This document shows, piece after piece, positions 47,901 through 59,720 of a stretch of 64,000 bases of DNA (positions are counted from its first letter, which is position 1; each line of letters opens with the position of its first letter). Location of the stretch: positions 2,480,001 to 2,544,000 of the forward strand of contig JAHRBC010000006.1 of the NCBI GenBank assembly GCA_022702545.1. Direction: 5' to 3'. The notes beneath the pieces were generated by a model that ran no database searches, was not told the origin of the DNA, and saw only the letters and a program-made list of their open reading frames with translations. Both the position numbers and the translations under genes were made by a program. Origin of the DNA: Phycomyces nitens. Lineage: Eukaryota; Mucoromycota; Mucoromycetes; Mucorales; Phycomycetaceae.

Positions 47901-48211
47901 ACTGGAACCAGTATGTTGGCACGCTTGTCAAGACCAACCGACTGCTTGAAGCATGCCAGGCCATAAACGACAAGCTGATTGAGGCTGATGAGCATGAGGT
48001 CAAGTCTTCTTTAAGAAAGGGCGAATTCTCAGAGGTCCAGGACACCAGTATCAGCCTAAAGACCTGCCGACTGCTTGTGGATGCTCTAGAGATACCTGGA
48101 GCGGATGGGATGGGTCGTGAGATCCTTCGAAAGAATGTTGTTGAACGGGTCCGAGGTTATTTGCGTGGACACAAATTAGCAGGTCAATTTGATTCCAATA
48201 CATCATCATGA
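44920..48211 (+). CDS. large PPR protein, probably mitochondrial
   Basis: Pentatricopeptide-repeat RNA-binding protein; in fungi these usually act on mitochondrial transcripts or translation. The main exon 45077-48211 has no in-frame ATG at its start. A 14-codon first exon at 44920-44961 (MLSSAVAGTCQQCK) joins by a GT-AG intron (44962-45076) with a TTCTAAAC branch-like word, giving 1058 aa. Many ~35-residue helical repeats run from ~190 to ~1000, for example VPNTITLNALIDIHVHKRPE, PNDITFGTLIDMFAKKGDVD, PNQVNFNLLINSFADSNDI, TPTLVCWNILLQTYFKTNQP and LNNVVYVAMMKLYLEAADVD. The N-terminal ~80 residues are basic and Ser/Arg-rich with few acidic residues, consistent with mitochondrial import. The first exon is an inference; the repeat region is certain. 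Confidence 0.88.
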
Positions 48212-48896
48212 TAGACATTTTTTTTTCATTCGATTCTTTTATATATATTTGCTTTATTTTTTATTCAAGAAATAAAAAAGTACATTTATAATACTAATTG
48301 CTTCTAGTCTTTAATGACAGTGTGGATGAGAAATATGATTGTATAGTCATTGAAAATGACAGCCTTTAATGCTTATTGATCTCGACACAATTCCTAAGCC
48401 TCAATTAACAGCGTTTGTCAATAGCCCATCTATTGTTCTTGAAGAAACAAGGCAAAAAGCTGTGTAAATATTTTAAAAAAAGGTCTCGGATCTCTCTTTC
48501 TGGGTTATACAAGCATATCTGTGAAAAAGTGTGGCTTTAACAAGAAACTATAGTTGGTCAAAAGGTGGAAATCCCACGGTTGTAAAAGTATTGATGCTCT
48601 TCCTGTACCATTTGTTTTTTTTTATAAACATTTAAGAAAAGAAAGCCTGTGGTACTCAAGAAAGACAACAGCAACTTTTGATTAAATTCATGGAATTAGT
48701 ATGGATGTTCTGGACAGAAATGACAAGGCCAATACTCTTACTCTTACTCCCTATAACCAAGGCTGGATAAGATATCCTGTAGACCAATTAGATGGAGAAA
48801 GCCCTTGAAAATAAAATAATATATATATATATATATATATAAATGTATATAAGAAAAAAAAAGAGAGATTAATGTGCAATAAATATGTAATTAATG
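48212..48896. other. convergent intergenic region
   Basis: AT-rich sequence between the 3' ends of the PPR and RhoGEF genes, with a TA run at 48820-48842. No gene is seen. Confidence 0.6.
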
Positions 48897-49492
48897 TTAA
48901 AAGTCTGGTAGTTTTGGTAAACTCTCCAGAGGTTCTAATTGGAACATGAGCTGATATCCTTCAGTATCAGGATCATCCATGGATCCCTGAATGATTCCTT
49001 TTTCAGAATCAGTGTTGCTGCTGGTCAGTCGAATGTGCGTTCCACGGATCAGTTGCTCTAATTGACCCTACAAGACACAGCTTTGTGAATAACCATGACA
49101 TATCCACCCCCAAAACAGCTCTTTTACTTACTGTCTCGATATTCCGAATCTCGATAAAGTCGGCTTCAAATGCAAGTATATATGGATAGCAAAGAGCAAA
49201 TTTGTCTGGGATTCCTTCCCATGTAATCCGACCCTTTTTAGTCTTCATTCTACCCTTTTGATCAACAAAGAACGCAAAGGCTTTTTTGTTGTTGTTTTTT
49301 AGAAAAAGGTCAAGATAGTGTTGATTTAAAAGACCAACAAGGGGACTTACTGTTGTAGCACACCAGGTATTCTGCCATTTGGATACGATACATCGCCAGA
49401 GGTCGTGCATCAGTTTTTGAGAACACAAAGCCAAGTTCTTCGTCTTCTGGGTCCAGGAGAGCTGAAATAAAGTATAAGTATGGCTTCAACCA

Positions 49493-49540
<48 letters not shown>

Positions 49541-52500
49541 ACTTACTCTGCACTCCAAACGTATTCATGTCTACTACATCGATCTCAAGGGGGCAGGCAA
49601 TGCACATCTTTGTCTTTAATAAGCTGATCGAGTATGCTTCACTTGGTCGATAAAGATCCTTGAAATGCTTCAGGCCTTCATCTACAGAGCTGCGAGCCAC
49701 CAGTCTCTTGATCAGGAATGCCGACCGACTCTTTTTGTTCTCTTCGGCAACCATGGGTTCAAGCACTCGGATGGTGGTGGGTGACAGCTTGTTTGTCTTT
49801 ACTACACAAACCAGTGTCTTTCCCATGCATTGGCCGACGTGAAAGAACGCGACGTTTTGGCCAATGACACGGCCACGTTTGAGAGACACGACTGTATCAG
49901 ACAATAAGACGTCGTATGGGAACATCCACAGGGTCTTTTCGGCCAAGACCAAGATGTGTGACTCTGTAATGACTTCGACATGCGATACTTTTTCGAGCCC
50001 AATGACTTTTATGATATTTGTGGCTACTTGGTCTCCCTCATTCACTTTTTCATCATTGACACCATCCAGTTCATCCTTTTGTCCAATCTGGGCATAATAG
50101 ACACCTTGATCTGTACCAACCAAGAGTCGACGGCTGAACTGTGTGTTTGGGACCGTTGCTAAGAAGGATTATTGAATATCAGGACCATATCCTATCCTAC
50201 CCTACAACTATCTATCTATCTATTATCAAAAAAGAAAAGAAAAAACTCCTTACATAGCTCTAGTGAATTGTGAACCCTATTGTGGGACATAAAGTATCTC
50301 GGGACAATTGGAACGACTCGGAAGACCTGGCGGCGAGATGCCAGGATTTGCTGTTGTTCACGAATTGCGGTTGCCCACATTTTGCGTGCAGTAGCACCTG
50401 TGAGGTAGAGGGTGATTGGAGAAGATCCTTTGCGTCCATGATGATAAAACGTAATTCCGTAACCTCCTGATTTGGCACGGGTATCGGCCGAGGCTGATTT
50501 CAAGGGAATGGCATTCTGAGGGTTAATGGTGCCAGATCTGCTATAGGGGAGTAGCGAACTGGCTCGTTTTGCTCGGCCACCCACCAGGGATATCGACAAT
50601 AGCTCAAGGGGAATAGGCTAGGTAATTTATTTTTACTTATATGAGCCTTGGATTCGAGTACACAACTGTGATGGCTAGAACTAACCTTGATGTGCACAAT
50701 GTAATGCTCCAAATGATCTTCCATCTTGATCTTTGCAAGCACCAGGTAATGATCAAACAAAAAGAGCTGAAGATCCGAGGCATCCGACGTGCTGTTTCCT
50801 TTACGCTTCATCCTCCCCTTCATAGCCACCCGTCTATTTTCATCCAAGAGTTTTAAATCCTTTATAAAGAGTGTGTTACAAAAATCCACTCTGTTGCTAT
50901 ACACTACACAAAAAGTCCTTACCACTTTGTCGGCAACTGACTTGAATGCCAGTCGTTCTGATATCTGCTCCAAATCAAACCGGTTCTCGACCTTTCCGGT
51001 CTCTGAGTTGACCTGGCCCAAGAACCTTTTGATGATTTCCATGACCTGGGGAATGGTTTCCTTGTCTGGGCTTCCGTCTGGTGTGCGCTTCAAGATCTCG
51101 CGCAGTAAGAGATTATAGCGACCCAGACGGGTGGTTGGTTTTGTCAAGTAGCCATTTAGTTCCAGTCGACGAGACTCTGGCTTTCTCTCGGTTTCCTAAT
51201 ACACCATACCCCCCTCATCAATCAATACCAAACCAACACACTGGATTTGCTTACCTGGACAAACTGCAGGAATGTCGGATTGCGCTTCTTCTCGAGCTCA
51301 AAATAAAACTTGCCAATGACCTGGTGAGAGCCATAGACAACAAAGGGATCGAATTGACAGACATGGGTGAGCAGCACGTCTCCAATATCTCCTACGACCG
51401 GTTTCTCCTTTTGGAGGTTCGTCAGAGCGTCTGCAAACGGCCCATTGACCTTTTCAATGTCTGACAGATTCCAAAACACTTCCTGTACAAAATTCTCGCG
51501 GTCCTTGTCGGGAATGATGTCTTCCTTGATCAATGGCTTTACCCAGGACTGCATCAAGGATGAATAAGACGTGGGAGGTGCTCAAGGGACTTACGTTTTG
51601 GATGTACCGAAGATCCTTGACGAAATCTTCTTCTGTGTAGATCAGTTCAAAGATCAATTCCTGGCGCTTTCGTTCTTCAGAGGACGTGGCGTCAAAGGTC
51701 TCCTTGTCGACAGAGTGGACCCATAGTCGACTGACTTCCTAATTCCCAAAACCTAATCAGCCATGCTTGTATATATATATATATTTCGCTCTCTCTTTGG
51801 GCATAAGGAAACTCGGGTTCACATCTCTTTTATAGAAACTTCTAAATAATCGGCTTGCCTTTTCTTGTATTGATGCTTGGCTTTGTGTGCGCTTGAGGAC
51901 CTAGAGAATGATGATTAGGATAAAAAAAAAGACCGAGAAAAGAGACGCTTACTGTCTTTGATGTCCTTGGACAGCTCATGCTGTAACAAGGCTGGTCTCT
52001 GGAACACGTAGGAGAATAGCATTCGGTCAAGACAGTGAATACACCATTTGGAGCATTGTCGAGAAGCTGTTCGTCTCGGTCTAGATAATCTGAATCTTCG
52101 GATATGGCCCTAGAATCCCTGAACTGATAAATCTCGTCTGCAAGGTCGCGCAGGCCATTTTTGGAGAGGGCATTGTGGAAGAATCCTTGGCTTCCCAGCG
52201 CACGTCCGACCAAAATAGCCACATTGCGATCCTTGGTTCGAATGATGTGCAATAAGCAATCCTATAAAACAACATTGTTGATGTTGATGATTGTGGTTAA
52301 ATATTAAACGCAGATTTTTAGGTATTGTGAAACAAATGGTTATTTGTATATTTAGACCTGACTATATATATATATATATATATATATTATAAGAAACTTA
52401 CCACTGCTTCTGTTCCACTAAACACATGGTGATATGTGATATCGTCCTTTATAAGGTGAGTTGTGTGTATGCGGCGATACATTTCGCGCGCCACACGCGA

Positions 52501-53713
52501 CAACATTGCTGGATAGATGACCAATGGCTTCTGGGTGCGATAGGCATATATAGATCTGCGCTGCTCTTCTTGCTTTTCCTGCATTCTCAAGAACATTGAA
52601 GACTGGCCATCGGACGGCAGGGGAAAGGAGTCAATTGAGTCACTGAGCTCAGTATCGGTAGACATGCGTCTAAACGGTTCACTGAGAGAGAGACTGGACT
52701 CTGATCTGCTGGGACTGATGCCTGGTGCACATCAAAAAACAAAAAATGTCAGTACAGGTTGATCGCCTTACTGTGATTTTCAAATATGTATGTATGTATG
52801 TGTATGTGTGTGTAAAAATAAATAAAAATAAAATAAAAAGGCTAATGGATATATTACCTCCTAAACTGCCACGTTGGTACCAGTCCGAGGGTGGAAATAT
52901 AGGCGAGGGTACCTTCCAACTCAAAGTATCGTCCATTTCTTCCGGATCTTCCACCAAACACTCAAATGCCGGTCCAGATACAGGATCCAGGGGACCCTTT
53001 AAATCTGTGGTCTCAAACAAAGCACTCTGCTGTGCTTCTCCAATCCAAAGATTTTCATCTTCATTGTCATCTTCATGCGGCAATTCAATTACAGGAGATT
53101 CAGGTACGACGCCATCCAGGTCAAAAATAGGAAGGCTGCATATAATAGACGATGGAGGCCTGTCTCTAAAATTGAACTCCTCGTCGTCATCATCGTCATC
53201 CTCACCACCACCCGTAGAACTGATGCTCGAGTGGCTGGAATTCTGTCGACTGACCGTCAGACCAATTGATGGTATTGTGGTTGGAATTGGGCTCTTTGGC
53301 TTTATGGTTAATTCGTCCTTTGGTTCATTTGGCGAAGGATCAATGGTAAAGGATGGTAGTCTAATAGGTGATTTAGGCATAGGTGGAGGCGGTGATGATG
53401 GTGGTTTTGAGCGAGGATGGAAACTGGTGGCTCGATAGGATGCTTTTGTGATTGTGATGGGAATTGGTGTGGGTGAGTGGGTATGGGCTCTGGTTAGACC
53501 ATTATTGTTGAGGTTTCTTGGTGGTGTATTAAAGGCTGCCAGACTTTGGTTACGGACGGGCAGTTGTTGTTGGACATAGCTCTTTTTAATGGAATCTGGA
53601 ATGGGTCCTCCTTTGAATACTTCATGACGAGCAAGAAGGGTTTTGTCGGTGCGATGATCTGGTTGGTTTGGACTGGGATGAGGCAGTTTGTGATGAGGAG
53701 TGTGATGAGACAT
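48897..53713 (-). CDS. Rom2-like Rho1 GDP-GTP exchange factor (DEP-DH-PH-CNH)
   Basis: Activates Rho1-type GTPases in cell-wall integrity signalling at the plasma membrane. Thirteen exons, from 52858-53713 down to 48897-49067 (others 52402-52721, 51953-52261, 51859-51900, 51595-51738, 51255-51548, 50923-51195, 50686-50859, 50254-50617, 49547-50158, 49351-49461, 49132-49280), give 1272 aa (yeast Rom2 about 1356). Residues 1-340 are Ser/Pro-rich. DEP is at ~355-440 (GTEAVDCLLHIIRTKDRNVA). DH is at ~525-700 (RQELIFELIYTEEDFVKDLR, ELNGYLTKPTTRLGRYNLLL). PH is at ~735-890. CNH is at ~910-1220 (LLVGTDQGVYYAQ, AFEADFIEIRNIETGQLEQL). One intron (51739-51858) is GC-AG (AAAAG|GCAAGC ... ATTAG), joining IQEK to EVSRLWVHSVD. 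Another (49462-49546) carries a (CA)n run. Confidence 0.93.
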
Positions 53714-54972
53714 TTGGAGATTCTAGCGAGTTTACAACCCAACTTGTGATTAGGACAAATTGGATTTGATGAGGTATAAGGAGAGGAAGCAATAAATAGA
53801 TTAAAGAAGAAAAGAAGAAGAAGAGGTTTAAAGAAGAAGAAGAAAAAAAGAAGAGGTAAAAATAGAAGAGGTAGAATATTATACACATATAATTACTTTT
53901 GAACATGAGACTGAATTGAGATTTTATATATTTTTATAATATTAGATGATCTGAGATTCAAAAGTGTAATGTTATATATTTTGAGTCTAACTTTTATTCA
54001 CCTTTTATCTTTTTGAACCTCTTTATAAAGTGCGAATCACAGGATTTGAGGAAATGCCAAATGTTACGAGTATTATGTTCAAATGGCATGATTTTATTTC
54101 GAGAAAATAAAAGGGTATTGTTTGAAGAAATACAGAGGTAACATTCAGGTTTGTAGATTTGGTGGGATCCATTGACCATAGTTGATAATATAGAGTGTTG
54201 CGAGTAATATAGAGCCTGTTGGATTTCTGTACAGACCATTTTTCATGATGGAGTATGTTTTATTGTATTATTTTCCTCTACATGAGATTGGCAGTCTAAA
54301 TGTATATTACTTCTTTATGGCAAACATTTAAATGTCAATGAGAAAAAAAAGGGAAAAGGTCGTGTCTGTATTCTTGATGATCTGGTTATCTTTTGTTCGT
54401 AATTTATCCCCCAAAAACATTACGACTGGCCAGATTGTTTTGCTGTCAGGAAGGCAATTAGAAAGTACAAACCAAATACATGTATTTCTTGGATCTCTCT
54501 TGTCAACACAGGGCTGCCCGTTTGATTATTGGATTTAGTCTGTATAAAGTAGATTCTGCAAAATTGAGTTTAATATAGACTTTTGAATCAGATGCTTGAT
54601 ATTCTTGGCTTTATTTGATTCTATAGGTCCAAAGTAGCATAATTTCTGGATTGTCAATCCCAAAATACAGATAAAACAAAGACTGTTGGTTGGGTATTTA
54701 TCTTTACAGTTTTCAAAATCTTCATCCCAATACTAGAATTCTGGAAGCAGAATAAAAAATAAATACAAATTATGCCTGGACAAAAAGGTAGAAAATGAAA
54801 CTGAAGTCGAGGACAAGGGTGGATACCGGTTGATAAAAACTAGTATACAATCATAATACTTTGTTTTTAATACTGGTTAAATCAATATAACCCCCTTGTC
54901 CAAGCATCTAGCTATCTATCTCGTTATTTATCAGTCTCGGGATAGTCTCAAAAATAAAAAGATGATCCCAGT

Positions 54973-55006
<34 letters not shown>

Positions 55007-57650
55007 GCTGTCAAGCACTCTGTGCCCACCAACCAACCCTAACCTACAAGTGTTTTATTGCGGTTTTACTCTCGAGAAAACAGGTCGGTACCCATCAGTC
55101 CTTGTACTTTCTTTTTCTAATTCATCTTCAAAACCATACTGCTATTATTGATTGGATTTGGTAAAACTAGTTTATGCTTAAATCTTGGCTCAAAATCCCA
55201 GGCCCATATTTCCTTTGTATAATCACCTATTTTGACTCGAGTGTTGATACTGCTTTATATGACTGTAGAGCACTAGCCAGCCCCCTTTTTTTTTGGTTTG
55301 GTTTGTCAGTCACTTTATCAAGTCGTCTTTCTTGGCCATGGTTCTAGGTTTGAATGGCATTGAATGGTGTGTATTTGGTTTTGCAAGGGACAAGGGATTT
55401 ATGACTTTTTTTCTTTTTCTGCAAGGAGTCTTGAAATGGGTTCCTCGATACATTTCTTTGACATTGAATGTCATTTGTAGAGTGCAGATCAAGGCACTGC
55501 TTTTATCAAACCAAAGATTAGCTGGAGACTAGTGACCTATTAAATATAGGGCATCTTAATTCAGTTTACCCAAAAGTCCTCCAAACCTGTCCATCTAAAT
55601 GCGACCTTGGTCGTGAACCTAATGATTAAATATGTACATGTACGAAATTCAAGAGGCTAATAAAAGTACAAGTGGCCATAAAACAATATTCAGGGCAGCT
55701 AGAGAGGCATATTAATAACCTTTTTTATATTTGCCTATAAAACCTATATAGAGTTTTCTGTAGAGTATTTGATGGAAATTACATCATTGTCAATTTAACT
55801 AGGTTGGGAAAACTTGGGATCCCAAAGCGTTTCTTTCTTTTTGCTCAAATGATTGGTGAGCCTTTGTTGTCATAAAGCAAAAGAGGACGTCACGACTTGT
55901 CTTTGTAATCTATTTGTTTTATAGTGTTCTTGAGAGTTTTACATTTTATAAAGTGGAAAGGTGGTGGGAACCCAAGAAAGTACATCCCATAGCCATCTCT
56001 TCACAAAGAGGAAGGTCAGATCTAAAGGCTTCTTGGTTTGACCAACAACAAAAAAATGATATAAAGTTAAGCAGAAAACGACGGACGAACAGCTGAAAAA
56101 GGACAATCTGGGTTACAGCAGAAACTGAGAGGGAAAGACTGGGAACTCATTGTCATGTTGCGCGCAATGACAATGAGCTTTACGAATTTCGCCATCATGT
56201 GAAACGATCATTAATGAACCACGTCTTGGAATTGTCGTCAATCCTCTTGCTAAATCCATTCCAGACCAACAGTGACCTTGACCAGTCCATAGGATGTAAA
56301 GTATGAAAGAAAAAAGGGCCTTTATGAATATTTGCTGGACAAATATGCCATTCGGTCGTGCGAATTTGACCAGTATATTTGGCTTGATTCTGGAGAAATC
56401 GTAAATCAATATTTACTTCTCGCCATGTTGAATAAGGACATCACACAATGTTCTATTTGACTAATGTTACAAGACATGACTTTTATCCAGTGGTCGGAAA
56501 TTGCCCATATTCAGTTGCCAATGTCTTGAAAAAAAAACTTTTACCTTTTCGTCGCACAAGCCGACGAATTGGTAATCATCTCCTTGGCCATTTAGAGCTT
56601 GTGCGTCGAACAGAAAACGGATCAACAATTGAGACCCTTTTTATATGTGTGTTTCTTTTGATAGAATCCAAATCTGCTTTCTTGTTCTAAAAATAATAAT
56701 AAAATAAAAGGTTGCACTCACGTCTCAAAGTTATTAACAGTGCTGTGCGATAGTTTTGGGCCAAAAGTCGCTTCAGTAGATGTTCAGTCAGTTGAACACC
56801 AGTAGCAAGAGAGATTGGGATCCATATAGTTGATAGATGCCTTTACGTCCTAGGTTTTTTACAGCCATCAAAAATACTGTCAGGACACTCATCATACTGA
56901 CTGACTGACTGACCTCCAAGCTGTTTGAGGGTGAATGGCCAACTGACTTGCTTTACTGAAGCAGCCCTATACTTTTGCATTCTGGACTGTATAAAGCACA
57001 TAGTCCCCCGTTTTTTGGGTTTGCCTCCTTCATATGAACATCTTTTTTGGTTTTTAATTGACCAGTGATATTGGCCAAGTCAGAGATGATTCATTAGGGA
57101 CTTGCATTTCTCAAGTACTCTTGTATGAGTAGCAATAGTCTCAACAATAACAATAACATTCCCATGTCAATGCCCATGTCCATCTTCATATAGAAACACA
57201 GTACTCTTGTTGAAGTGTAGAGTATTTTAAAAAAGGGCTTTCTCTCTTTCTCTCTTTTTCTTCTTGTTTCGGGTGCCAACAATCACAATTTGGCTTTAAG
57301 CAAGCGAGATTTCTGACATCATTTCTTTTAAAAATATGAGATTGATTTTGATTGGTTGTGACATTACTTGGTGGAAGCACTGTGTACACGATTCATTTCT
57401 ATTGGCAGCAACCAAGGTACAAGAATCCAAGCAGATACTGAACTGTCACGGGCGGAAATGGGTATTAAAGGACAAAGGGGGTACAAGAAAAAAAATGCTT
57501 TGAATCATGAAACAGAGCCGATTTTCGCCTATTCTTCTTCTTCTTCTTCTTATTCTCTATTTATTATCATTATTATTACTTATTATCATTAATACTTATT
57601 ATTATCATTAATACCGCCCCCCATAAACTAATTTCTCATCTACACCAGCC
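53714..57650. other. 3.9 kb intergenic region
   Basis: Between the divergent RhoGEF and phosphotransferase genes. It holds a GAA-rich tract (53805-53865), a TA run (54976-55005), CTAT and TGAC tetramers (54905-54925, 56900-56915) and a CTT tract (57534-57551). Frames at 55293-55532 (+), 55914-56096 (+), 56113-56409 (-) and 56448-56690 (+) match no family I know; the 56113-56409 frame (GQGHCWSGMDLARGLTTIPR) is the most protein-like and could be a decayed element. No gene is supported. Confidence 0.45.
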
Positions 57651-59316
57651 ATGACACTCTGGCACACAAAACACACCGAGTTCCCCACTCAAGAACAACT
57701 CGAGAATCTTAGACTATACAAGTATGCCGCAGAAGACAAGTCTTTTGTGACAAAGTACATTCTTCGTCCCTACTGGGACTGGGCAATCACTCTCTTTCCT
57801 ACATGGATAGCGTAAGTACCTTGGTGGTATTCTGACAAGATCCTAATGATGATTGTCTTGACAGCCCAAACCTGATTACCTTGATCGGTCTCTTCTTTAT
57901 GCTCACAAATGTGGTCTTTATCTTGATCTGGGTTCCCGATCTTGGCACAGAAGGACCTTCCTGGATCTACTTTAGTTTTGCAGCCGGTCTTTGGCTCTAT
58001 TCTACGTTTGACAATGTGGATGGTCGTCAGGCTCGTCGCACAGGCACCTCGTCTCCTCTTGGAGAACTGTTTGACCATGGATGTGATGCTCTCAACTGTG
58101 TATATGTTGTCTTGCTCCAGTCAGCCTCGCTTGGTCTGGGCCATACAGGCCAGGTTGGTGTGTTGTTGGTGGTCACTGTGGTTGGGTTCTATTTGTCTAC
58201 TGTGGAGGAGTACTACACCGGTGTACTCTATTTGGGCTATGTGAATGGTCCTACAGAGGGTATCATTGTGTCCTGTTTGGCATTTGTTGTCTCTGGATTT
58301 TATGGTAAGCCCAAGGTAGAGAGAGATATGATATTCTTTGGGTAATAACTGTTTTCTAGGTGCTGGTGCTTGGCAACTCGAGGTCGTGGACACTGCCTGG
58401 TTCGGATGGTTGGGTGAATTCCTTCCAGAGGGAGCAACATTTGCCCACTTGTTTGTATGGGGCATGTTCTTCTTCTTCATCGTTACACACTGTCCTGTGT
58501 GGTAAGTTTATTTTACAGGCCTATAGACACAAGAAAGCTTATGTCTGTGTGTGTGTCCATTCCATTGTCTGCATTTCATTGGAAAAGCTTGTATGCGATT
58601 CACAAGGCCTGTGTTGAAAAGAACATTAGTTCCTGTAAGACCTTTTACAACACCCTCTACCCCATCATTTCCTACTCGCTCGCAGTCTACTTTTGGCTGT
58701 CTTCGCCCTACTCCTCGCTCCTCCAGGACCAGCATGTCATCCTGTTCTCGCTCTACTTCAATGTCTTGTTTGGCCTGATTGCCTCGAGCATCATCCTTGC
58801 CCATCTCACCAAATCCGACTTTCCGGTCTTTACTGGTCTGTTGTCTATGCCCTGGCTGATGGTCGTACTTGTGAATGGACCTGCGATCTTTGGAACGTAA
58901 GTTGATGCTTTTTCTTCTTCTTCTTCTTCTCGAGGCCTAGACTGAATATATATATATATCTTATAGACGCGTGCTGTCTGCTCGGTACGAATACATATTG
59001 CTGGCCATCCTGTTCATCACTTCGACAATCTACTATCTCTTTTGGGTGTCGACTGTAATCCGTGCCTTTTGCCAGTTCCTTGGCATCCGCTGCCTTGTCA
59101 TCCGTCGCACAAAGCAGGCGGACAGCAGAATCCTTAATCATCCAGGTCAGTACAATTGCAGATTACTAGCCTTCATGTGAAAATCAAACAGCAAAATTAA
59201 CTCTCTTTTTTTTAACAATAGATGAAGCCGATGCTGCTGCCCTTTTGGATGCCGAGGAAGAGGCTGCTGGAAGTGCACCCAAGCAACACCACCAGTCTTA
59301 CAGCACATTTACATAA
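57651..59316 (+). CDS. choline/ethanolamine phosphotransferase (CDP-alcohol type)
   Basis: Last step of the Kennedy pathway: transfers phosphocholine or phosphoethanolamine from its CDP form to diacylglycerol, in ER or Golgi membranes. Six exons (57651-57811, 57865-58304, 58360-58501, 58588-58896, 58967-59145, 59222-59316) give 441 aa, normal for Cpt1/Ept1. The CDP-alcohol signature DG-x2-AR-x8-G-x3-D-x3-D is complete from residue 106: DGRQARRTGTSSPLG followed by ELFDHGCD. Eight to ten hydrophobic segments follow (LITLIGLFFMLTNVVFILI, GVLLVVTVVGFYLS, YEYILLAILFITSTIYYLFW). The C-terminal tail is acidic (DEADAAALLDAEEEAAG). The acceptor before the fourth exon (TTGGAAAAG) has a weak pyrimidine tract, but the frame demands it. 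Choline versus ethanolamine preference cannot be told. Confidence 0.93.
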
Positions 59317-59720
59317 CCCAACCGTACTATAAATATTACAATCATATATATATATGGAATATAATAAAAATAAATAGACTATATGAATCATCATCCCACA
59401 AAACAGTTCACATCTATATATATATATATAAGATTCTTAAAAAATTGTTTGGGGTTTTCAATACTCTAAAATTTTTTTTAAAGTTGTTGATATTGACACA
59501 AAAATATAATATTTATTGATTTATACATATTTTTTGGATTTTGGTGAAAAGGAAAGAAAAAGAAGACATTTGTAGACTGGATCCTTTTGTTTGTTAAAGA
59601 TGATGAATGAGAGAAATGTTACAAGGATTAAGAGAAAGCAAAGAATAGAAAGGAAAAATAGTGCAAGTGAATCGATTTTTCTTTACAAAGTGTGTGTGTG
59701 TGAGAAAGAGAGAGAAAGCC
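59317..59720. other. convergent intergenic region
   Basis: AT-rich sequence between the 3' ends of the phosphotransferase and ATP-citrate lyase genes; TA runs lie at 59345-59352 and 59415-59430. No gene is seen. Confidence 0.6.

Noticed and set aside
52725..53438. 237-codon + strand frame opposite the RhoGEF N-terminus
   Set aside because: Ser/Gly-rich complement of a Ser/Pro-rich coding exon; no start context or homology.
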